Assembly: GCA_030549495.1 (NCBI GenBank)
Contig: JAUIRK010000920.1
Location: forward strand, 62,001-126,000
DNA: 64,000 nucleotides
Source of the DNA: Nectonema munidae
Taxonomy: Eukaryota; Nematomorpha; Nectonematoida; Nectonematidae
Direction of reading: 5' to 3'
Shown here: piece by piece, positions 25,696 through 64,000 of the stretch
Layout: every line of letters begins with the position of its first letter
Numbering within the stretch: the first letter of the stretch is position 1
Translations under genes and position numbers: made by a program
The notes under the pieces: model-generated
Seen by the model: only the letters and a program-made list of their open reading frames with translations
What the model was told of the DNA's origin: nothing
Databases searched by the model: none

Positions 25696-25829
25696 AAGAA
25701 CAGAAATATCAAGGTATCTAACATTTAAACTGATTGCAAACAATGAGAACCCTCTTAACTGGTGAAAAGCAAACAAAGAAGAACTTCCATTATTTATATT
25801 ATTAAATTGGAATTATTGATAAATGTGTT

Positions 25830-25963
25830 GGGTCTTCTAGCGCATATGAACAGAACTAAAAAAAAGGCCTTCTAACAATCTTTCTCAGGCTCAAAATTTG
25901 CTAAGAAAGGTCGTTGGAAGGCACACTTATTAGTGCTGATCGATCATATGCGCTAGAAGCCCC
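25830..25963. mobile_element. Short palindromic MITE
   Basis: The whole 134-bp unit is an imperfect palindrome. The terminal 20 bp, GGGTCTTCTAGCGCATATGA on the left, match the inverted right end at 19 of 20 positions, and inner blocks CCTTCTAACAATCTTTCT and CCTTCCAACGACCTTTCT also mirror each other. The target duplication is unclear. It lies within the 3' part of the hAT element. Confidence 0.7.
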
Positions 25964-26204
25964 GATATGTTTATATAAAACTTTTCCAATAGATTGTTAT
26001 CTAGCATATTGTAAAGCTTTAATAGCAAGATGATAAACTTTTCTAATCAATTTTCAACGTATTATCTTACATATGTTAATTAATTAATACCTGGGCACAA
26101 TAATGCATATATGTAATAATGGCCAGGAATCGGAATCGTATCGGGATAATTGGGTAGAATCGGAATCATTAAAATTTTTGGTATCGTCCCATCACTAATA
26201 ATAA

Positions 26205-26610
26205 TACTAATGGGTGATTTGAACGCAAAAGTAGGAAATGGAAGGCAAGAAGACACAGTAGGATCACATGGACTTAGAAAGAGAAATGCAAGAGGAGATA
26301 CATGAGTGGAATGGTGTTCACAATACCAGCAAGTAATAACTAACACATGGTTTAAACGTCACCCGAGAAAACTATGGACATGGAAAAGTCCAGGAGGAAA
26401 ATACAGAAACCAAATTGATTATATCACATTAAATTAGAAGGTTCAGAAACGCAATTAAGCAAGTTAAAGCTTAGCGTGGAGCAGATTGCAACGACGATTA
26501 CAATCCAATAATTACAGATGTAAAAATAATACTAAAGAAAACAAGAATTGGCAAATCAAATATTAGAAGAGATTTTGATATGCTGAAGAAAAACGAAGCA
26601 AAATGTGAAA
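26205..26610 (+). pseudogene. Non-LTR retrotransposon (LINE) endonuclease fragment
   Basis: Reads MGDLNAKVG, then GLRKRNARGD, then ITNTWFKRHPRKLWTWKSPG and GKYRNQIDYIT. These are successive blocks of the APE-type endonuclease of RTE/craniate-type LINEs, where the Asp/Asn of GDLNAK and the Asp of NQIDYI are catalytic-domain residues. Stops interrupt the frame, and neither the first part of the endonuclease nor the reverse transcriptase is present. It abuts the right end of the hAT element. Confidence 0.85.
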
Positions 26611-26752
26611 GTTTCGTTTCAAAAACTGAAAAGTACCTCAGTTAAATCGAGATAGTGCATTCCTCTTAATGCTTGGGTACAATGTTATAGATATTTTTTA
26701 TTAAAACATTTTGTTAATGAGATCTGATATAAAATGAACAAAAAATAAGTTT

Positions 26753-27078
26753 GGTACTTTCCTGTTATCGCCCCACCACCCATCGCTCTTCTACCACGAT
26801 AAATATTCTTGTATTGTTTTAACCTAACCTAGATTAAACTTACTATATATCATGAATCAAAACCTTTTTCATAGAAAAAAAAGCCCATAAATGATGCTAT
26901 CTGGATATTTAGCTGAGTTTCTTTGGCGTCATTCATCTTCGATTATATATGGTGGTAATATGTTTGATGCGATTCTTTTTGATATGGTTGAATTTTATCC
27001 ACCTACAGATTAAAAGATTTCACTTGTTATTTTTAATACATTTGTTTTTGGGGTGGTGGGCGATAACAGGAAAGTACC
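26753..27078. mobile_element. MITE with GGTACTTTCC ends and 8-bp TSD ATAAGTTT
   Basis: A 326-bp element whose ends are long, essentially perfect inverted repeats: GGTACTTTCCTGTTATCGCC with CCACCACCC following on the left, mirrored on the right. Identical 8-bp direct repeats ATAAGTTT flank it (26745-26752 and 27079-27086). The interior is non-coding. GG-starting ends with 8-bp duplications do not look like ordinary hAT ends (CA...TG). Merlin is a possible superfamily, but that is inference. Confidence 0.85.
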
Positions 27079-28306
27079 ATAAGTTTTTTAAAAACCAAAA
27101 AGTGCAGTTCCAAAAATGAGATTAGGGAAACAACCATGGATCGAGCCACATGTGTGATAAGTCGTCACCCACAATTCAAAAAAGAACTTTATAAGAAATC
27201 ATCATCTAAATATTGATTCATTGAAATTGATATACATCCGTTATTAGTTTCCCATATTCATGATTTGATAAAAATGATTAGATAGACTAGGTTTTTCTTT
27301 CTATTCTAAAAGAAACCGGAGGCCAACAATATATTTGAAATGAATAAATATTTTTTAATTTTTTAAAGAATATTTTTCGATTCTTTGATTACAGAATGTT
27401 ATTTCGTTTATTTGGCAAATATATATCTATTTAAAATCGTGAAAAATTGCAAAAATATAGGTAAACTTTTGTTACATCGTCTCCCCAAATGTGGTATATC
27501 AAACCTTACATCTAGCCATTGTCTCCCTAGTCATTTGTTTATGGAATAGAAACGATCGTAGTATACAGGTTGGAGATGACAATACACTTGTCTACCAGTG
27601 TTCAACCGAGCAGGTTATGAGATATAAATATATAACTTTTGTAACGCATAATTAAAACAGGCAGTCAGATGTCCAATAGAAATAGCATTTGTTTATCTAC
27701 CCTAAAATTTATAATATTTCAGAAACCTGACTTCGCTCTCATAGGTAATACCTTTCCAATTTGCAATTTTAAATTTCACCCTGAAATCATTGAATTTTCA
27801 TTTTTATCAGCAAATCTCAAAAATCGCGCTTATTATTGTGGTATGCAATGCTTGTAATTTTAACTTTCCAGCATTCATTTACTTTAGATATCATTGTTTA
27901 AGTTTTCGCTTCCGACTTCAATTGAAGACTTCCATAATAATAAAACCTGGCGAAAATTTACTTTTCTTGATCTCCCATCAGATAGTAATGCTGAATTTCT
28001 AAAAAAGATAGTTATATGTGATGAATAATTCAAATCCCTGAAAACTTTGAAATATTTTAATTTCATCACATGATCAAATGATTTTTATTATGGTTGTGCT
28101 ATTTTTTATTCAACACAAAGAATTTGTGGTTACACTGAATAGATATGCCCAAAAAACGTAGGTACTATTTTTCTGAATTCGTCTACTAGCAAGTTACATT
28201 TTTGCATTCACAAAATTAGTTCCATGTTGATTTGAAAGCAAAGTCTCATTCAACAACAATACATTGGAATGGTAAGGAGAAAAAGTGAAGAACTTAAAAC
28301 GTAGAA
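27079..28306. other. AT-rich stretch without recognised features
   Basis: No exon, repeat family or inverted repeat stood out here. The short open frames around 27669-28069 have no supporting signals. Confidence 0.4.
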
Positions 28307-28312
28307 TTTATT
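28307..28312 (-). terminator. Polyadenylation signal after the lysine-rich terminal exon
   Basis: AATAAA on the minus strand, about 115 nt after the TAA at 28428-28430. It supports 28428-28613 being a real 3' terminal exon. Confidence 0.5.
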
Positions 28313-28427
28313 AGAACACTTCGAGATAAAAAAATAGTTTGTATAAAAATAAGGATAAGTACTATCTTCTATGGAATAATTATGACACACATATGGATAA
28401 TTCACGAATTTTCATTTTTCCAAATTT

Positions 28428-37571
<9,144 letters not shown>

Positions 37572-38099
37572 AAGGTAAAAAAAATTGTTTAGTTCCAACA
37601 AACATTAAAATTATAGTTAACACTTTATAGATTTAATGTAAGGCGAACCCCAAAATGTGATTTCAAGGAGGGTGAAAAATCCTATTTTTGAATTTTTTAA
37701 ATTTTACATCTTTATTATATCATAAAAAACTTGTTTGGCTTGTGATAAGAATTTTCATTATGGTTGAGTTTCAGACATAAATTCTTTTAACCTTTTCATG
37801 CACAATGAGACACCAGTGTCACATAGAATAAAAAATCTAATTTAAGTATAGGAAAACTCGTTGATAAATTTTGGGAAAAACAAATACCTGAAAAGATTAA
37901 AATAAATTTTAAAAATTATATAAAAAAAAGCCACCCCCTCCTCCCGCACCAGAGCCTGCCCACCCTATTTATTTTGGGAGCTTAAGCCCCCCCTCCACCT
38001 CACTCAATTTTTCAAGCTAAAATAAGTTTTAAATGAATTACATCCGATAAAGTGCGCTTGTAAAGAAGTCTTTTCTTTGTACATTGGTAGTTTCAATAA

Positions 38100-38309
38100 A
38101 TATATTATAGAATTGTCTTGATTGCTCTAACGATAGGAATCAGCACTGCATCCTATGAGAGAAGTTTTTCAACCTTTAAAAGAGTTTTTGAACTATTTCA
38201 ACGAAAAGTCAAGAAGGCTGAATGTTTGACATGTAAATTGCTTTATTACTCTAAAAATGATATATTATTAATAAAATGTTTTTCTTCTTTCACTTTTGTT
38301 TTATAATAG
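38100..38309 (+). pseudogene. hAT transposase dimerisation-domain fragment
   Basis: Reads LTIGISTASYERSFSTFKRV with AECLTCKLLYYSKNDI following. This matches the C-terminal hAT dimerisation domain (usual form: LTIPVSTASAERSFS...RL.GLALL.I..D). Upstream sequence has no matching transposase body, so it is a solo 3' fragment. Confidence 0.75.
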
Positions 38310-39990
38310 TTAATTATACTCCTCAATCTCATCACCTTACTTTTATGACTTTCTTTACCTCTTGTTTCCGATGTTGATCAAATTTGCTTTTAGAAAAGAA
38401 ACTTTTAAAGTGTATATTTCCATAATGTATAGTTTCAGCCCCCCATTTTGGTTAGCGCGGTCTCTGTCCGACACCACAAAAATTTTACGAATGTGAGTCC
38501 CTGGAAAGGGCATAAATCTCAATTTTATTTTTATATTATAAAAAAAGATATTACTTTCTTTACTCTGCCCATAATATCAATATTTTTTAAAAAGGTAGAG
38601 CATCGTGATGGATGGATTAAATGAGTTATAAACAAGCTACAAAGATCAATTACGAGTCAATATTGATTCAATAAAAAGAGTTGACTAAGTGAATCTTCAC
38701 TTACATATAAATCTTGAGTATTTTTTTAAAAAAACTCTAATCAAGCTAATTAAAAAAAATTATTTTATAGAATTTAAATAATTTTCTTCCATCTCTGTTA
38801 TATAGATATTAAAAACAATGTCTACTCAACTAGAATTTAAAGATTAAGATAAATTATATTTCTTTCGTCTTTCTTTTTTGTCTACACTTTATCCCCAAGA
38901 TAAAGTATATTTTTCTAGTTAATTATATATAATATATTTTAAAAGTTTTTCAAGTTTGATTTTGTATTTTTTGTAGCTCTTTTTATCTGAATTGAACAAC
39001 GGTTAAATTAATTTTACACTTAACTTGCTCACGCTCCAACTACTAACAAGACTACGAACAAATTGTTTGCCATATTAAACTTAAAACCATTTTTATTTAT
39101 ACAAAAAAACTTATCTCATTTTGGAAAAACAATACATGTTATCTCAAAAAAGTTGAATTCTCCTTGTTTTGTTAGAAAATTTCTTGACCAATTCATCAGT
39201 ATAAATATTTTTTGTATATGAATCTAAATATGATAGGAGAATTAAGTTTTTTTTCTCTCGTACATCATAGGAGTTCTTTGGCTTGTCAAAACCCTTTTTA
39301 AGCATGAATGATCTTTCACTTGATGCTGTACTTATTCCGATAGTTAGACAACCTTAAAATATAAATGCAAAAAGAAAAATTTATTGAAGGAATTAAACTA
39401 ACAACGTGAAATTTTTCTTACCAACATATAAATTGAAAACTTTTTTTAATGCTTCTTTCATGGGATAAATTATTTTTAAATACACAAGACTTGTAAACAG
39501 TTAGTCAAAAAGAAACAAAATATTTATAATAACGAAAAAACATGTGAAAGAATTAAAACAGAAAAAAAATCAATAGCAGTACAGAAGTTGTGTTGTATGG
39601 ACATACACAAAGGCTACTTAAAGCCGCTCAACGTGATATCCCATTTTCAACATGTTCTACAAAGTATCTAAACTATTATATAAATTTTTAACCTCTATAT
39701 AAAGACTCATATTATTCAATTTAGATAGGAGCAAGAAAAACATATTTCTTTAACGCACTGGACGTCATATGCTTCCATAAATATTTTTTAATTTTTTTCT
39801 TGAAAGGATGTTTAAGAAATTGAAACATAGTTCTAATATCGCTATTTTTTAGATTTTTCAATAAGAATGCAATTTTGAACTCAATTGGTTGTTTGCATTT
39901 TTCGTTTCTAAATCTTGGAATGAATAAATCAAATTTACTTCTGGTTTTATAATGATATATCTTGTGATTTAACTTCGACGAATGAAGAAA
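38310..39990. other. AT-rich stretch, nothing recognised
   Basis: No exon, inverted repeat or repeat shared with other parts of the window was seen. Confidence 0.35.
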
Positions 39991-40800
39991 GTTTGAGGGA
40001 AACAGACCGTTTAAAAAATCAATAATTTATAACTGTAAATATCATGTATTTTTAAACTATTCACTATCAAAAATTTCCCACTTGTATGCTGATTATAATT
40101 TAAGTTCAAAGCTGTTCTTAACAAACTTTTTTGCAAACTGAATATTCTTTCAAAGCTTTTATGACCCCAATTTACTATAGAATAGTTTAAGATAGGTAAA
40201 ACTAGGGCTTTGTTGGCTATATTAATTGGTAGATATTTCAGAGCTTTGAATTTTGCATTAAAAAACACAATTTATGACACAAGGAGTTGATATGTTCATT
40301 CCACGAAAGCTTACTGTAAATAATAACACCAAGAAAATTGAATTTGCTTATAGTTTCCAAATTGTGTGAATCAATCCTAATATTGGAAGTGAATGTCACT
40401 GTTGAACAAGTAAACAGCATTGCTTTTGATTTTGCATAATTAATGAATAGCTGATTATTTAAGAAGAGTTTATTGATTTCAACAAATTTATTATTCAGAT
40501 CTTCATTATCCTGGTAATTATTCATTTCGACAGTGAATGTTAAATCATCTGCGAAAGCAAATGTTTTCTCTATGTCACTATTTAACGTATCAAGTATGTC
40601 GTTTAATTTCCAGCAGGCGCACTATCATAAACATCAGAAAACTTTCCGTTTACAGAAAACTTCCTATTTTCAAGAAAGGATTCAATCAATCGAAAAGAAG
40701 ACTCATCGAAACCATAACAACCCAGTTTTTCAACTGTCAACATTTATAAAATCGAACGCTGAAGTGTGGTCTAAGAATATACTTAAACAGCTATTTTTAT
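39990..40800 (-). pseudogene. LINE reverse-transcriptase fragment (Jockey/CR1-like)
   Basis: On the minus strand, from right to left: LIESFLENRKFSV...SAPAG (the block before the QG-LGPLLF-like box), FAFADDLTFTVEMNNYQDNE (catalytic FADD), FLNNQLFINYAKSKAMLFT, FNFLGVIIYSKLSWNEHINS, then IANKALVLPILNYSIVNWG. This is the standard order of the palm and thumb regions of a non-LTR reverse transcriptase. Frameshifts and deletions break it; neither the endonuclease nor a 3' tail is visible. Confidence 0.85.
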
Positions 40801-41099
40801 TATTCCAGTGATTAACAACTTCAGTAATTAAAAAAGAGTGAAGATTTTCAATACTTTTGAACTTTCTAATAACAAGCAGTTAAATTCAAAATAGTTATAT
40901 ATTTGGTTATATAAAATTTTATCTCTAATCTATGCTAGTGTTAACTCTGAAAATATACAAAATTTTATTAAAAACCTTGATATAAAAATTCCAAATCTCT
41001 CTCCCCATTTCGAAGACTCGAAGCAATATTTCAGGCAGTCAATTTATTCAATTCTATTTCCCCTAGAAATGCTGCAACAATTAAAGTTACAATTATCTA

Positions 41100-41300
41100 C
41101 CAACAAATAAAATTGGTCTTAATCTAGACTGGCTTCATGGGCAAGGCTATGATGGAAACTTAACTATTGAAGAAATAGACAATGGTGTACTCAGGAATGC
41201 TGGAGCCAGTGACTCAACAACTACAAGCACTCGAAATAGACATGATGGGAGTCCGATATCACATTGGCCTATTGATGAAAACTTTTTACGATTATAAAAT
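41100..41300 (+). pseudogene. Possible hAT (DUF4371-type) transposase fragment
   Basis: Reads LDWLHGQGYDG, matching the GQGYDGA(A/S)NM block of hAT proteins with TTF-type zinc fingers, followed by an unrelated open stretch NLTIEEIDNGVLRNAGASD. Short and weak. Confidence 0.35.
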
Positions 41301-42169
41301 AAAGATAAAAAATAGGATAAAATAAATAACTACTTGGCCAAATTTCGTTGTTTGAAAGAGATAAAATGGTACTTCAAAAACCAAACTGTTTTTATCACAA
41401 ATACTTGTTTTACGGCAAAATTGTATCGCCGCGATTTTTCCTATTAGGCGAAATTTCCCGAGGAGAGTTTTCCTCTTGTTTACGGCGAATTTTCCGGACA
41501 CTGCAGCACATTTCCAAGTAGGAAATTTTATATTTAATCAGAGGTTTTAAAAAAGAATTTAAAATGTAGGATTTTTTAGCTATAAGATGGTTTACTTGTT
41601 AGATTCGCATTATTTCTTCTCCCGTCTTCAATTTATCTGTATGATAAATCATTTCATTTCAAACTAACCTTTTATGTTTTTTTAATTGAACATCGATATG
41701 TTTTATCAGAAGACTTTGTTCAAGATACTTTTTATACAAAAGTATTAAATTTCCAAATAAAATAGCATCAAATTGAGTTTTAGCTTTGATAATGTGCCGA
41801 TAAAAAGCACATATTTATACAAAATTTTGTTTTTATAGGAAGGATATTGGAAGGAAAAATATTTTTTTTTCATTCAAGACAAATAAGTACAAAAAAATCA
41901 TAAATAATAAGATAATGTGAATAATCCAACAAAAAATATCAAATGATTTTACAAGATGACATGTAATCCATAAACTAATTATGGGATAACTTAAAAAACA
42001 TTAATGATCAAGTCACAAAGAAAACATAAAAAATATTGCAAATAAAATAAACACACACTCACACAGAATCGTTAAAAAATAAAGGACGGTGAGAATAGTA
42101 AGTATTAAAAGTATTCGGCAAAAATGGAGACTGTGTGTTGAATCGTAGATAACGTAAATAGGCTTTGCA

Positions 42170-63651
<21,482 letters not shown>

Positions 63652-63758
63652 CTTAAATTAATTAAATCATATAAATCAATTATTCGAAACTTTTCAAACA
63701 GAATTTTTCCCAATGAGATTAAACAAATTATGAAATCATATGGTGTTGTTGTTATCAG

Positions 63759-63936
63759 TGTAATCTATCAGTTCAAAAAAAGAAAACAATTTCTCAAAAA
63801 TACTCACTGCGAAAAAGATAGAATTTTTGTTACACTTTCGAAAGCAATAACGACGAGCAAGTGTATTTTCAGCCAACCTACATAAAAGCCACCGTTAGAT
63901 ACTTCCGACGCTATGTGTAGGCTTCTACATATGGCT
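63759..63936 (+). repeat. Dispersed repeat R1, copy 2
   Basis: Shares with 6689-6872 the start TGTAATCTATCAGTTCAAA, the block TTTTGTTACACTTTCG, a GCCAACC block and the end GGCTTCTACATATGGCT. It lies upstream of the first visible KDM5 exon, presumably in an intron. Confidence 0.65.
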
Positions 63937-64000
63937 TTGTTGTATAGATAGATCAGTCTTAAATCCAAGCTTCAGCCAGATAGTTTCCCCACTTAGCAAG

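Larger units (their letters stand above)
23896..26197 (+). mobile_element. hAT transposon (ZBED-like transposase), broken and nested
   Basis: Ends match as inverted repeats: TAGTGAGGGGACGATTAATC on the left and, read inward from the right, TAGTGATGGGACGATACC. Both are followed by CGGAATC/TATCGG-rich subterminal sequence. The 2.3-kb interior encodes a decayed hAT transposase on the plus strand. No clear 8-bp target duplication remains, so it is not recent. It hosts two later insertions: a retroposed fragment at 24633-24842 and a palindromic MITE at 25830-25963. Confidence 0.75.

Overview
The window is animal nuclear DNA: AT-rich, with intron-split genes, canonical GT/AG splice sites, long (GT)n microsatellites and a dense load of DNA transposons, MITEs, SINEs and LINE fragments. 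Gene content and repeat style suggest an arthropod. A crustacean such as a parasitic copepod is my best guess, but nothing here proves it.

Layout. (1) 1142-13993, plus strand: the mitochondrial ATP synthase F1 beta subunit gene, nine exons covering all of the mature protein. The exon with the targeting presequence is not visible and is probably left of the window. Its introns carry a tRNA-derived SINE, two hAT-type MITEs and a Penelope-like reverse-transcriptase remnant. (2) About 14-28 kb: a gene-poor stretch with one exon of a small secreted cysteine-rich peptide (18629-18964, minus), several MITEs and a 2.3-kb hAT element (23896-26197) that has itself been invaded twice. (3) 28428-37571, minus: exons of a short lysine-rich, nuclear-looking protein. 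A structurally complete piggyBac transposon (29640-33356, TTAA target duplication, transposase with an apparent 57-nt intron) sits in its region, and a perfect tRNA-Asp-like inverted repeat sits inside the piggyBac. (4) About 38-42 kb: hAT and LINE debris. (5) 42170-63651, minus: twelve 3' exons of the histone H3K4 demethylase KDM5/Lid. They encode 1079 residues covering the PLU-1 region, PHD2 and a lysine/serine-rich tail. The JmjN, ARID, PHD1 and JmjC exons lie beyond the right edge. The KDM5 introns hold a hAT deletion derivative, a microsatellite-bearing inverted-repeat element, a broken pogo/Tigger copy, three SINEs and a transposon-borne gene with a CRHH motif.

The two firmly identified host genes are housekeeping genes (ATP synthesis and chromatin regulation) and do not form a functional cluster. 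The novelty lies in the mobile elements (piggyBac with intron and nested tRNA-like foldback, hAT with nested insertions, many MITEs with exact 8-bp target duplications) and in three poorly understood coding regions: the lysine-rich gene, the cysteine-rich peptide and an orphan open frame near 33.7-34.0 kb. I found no CRISPR array and no clearly new multi-gene system.
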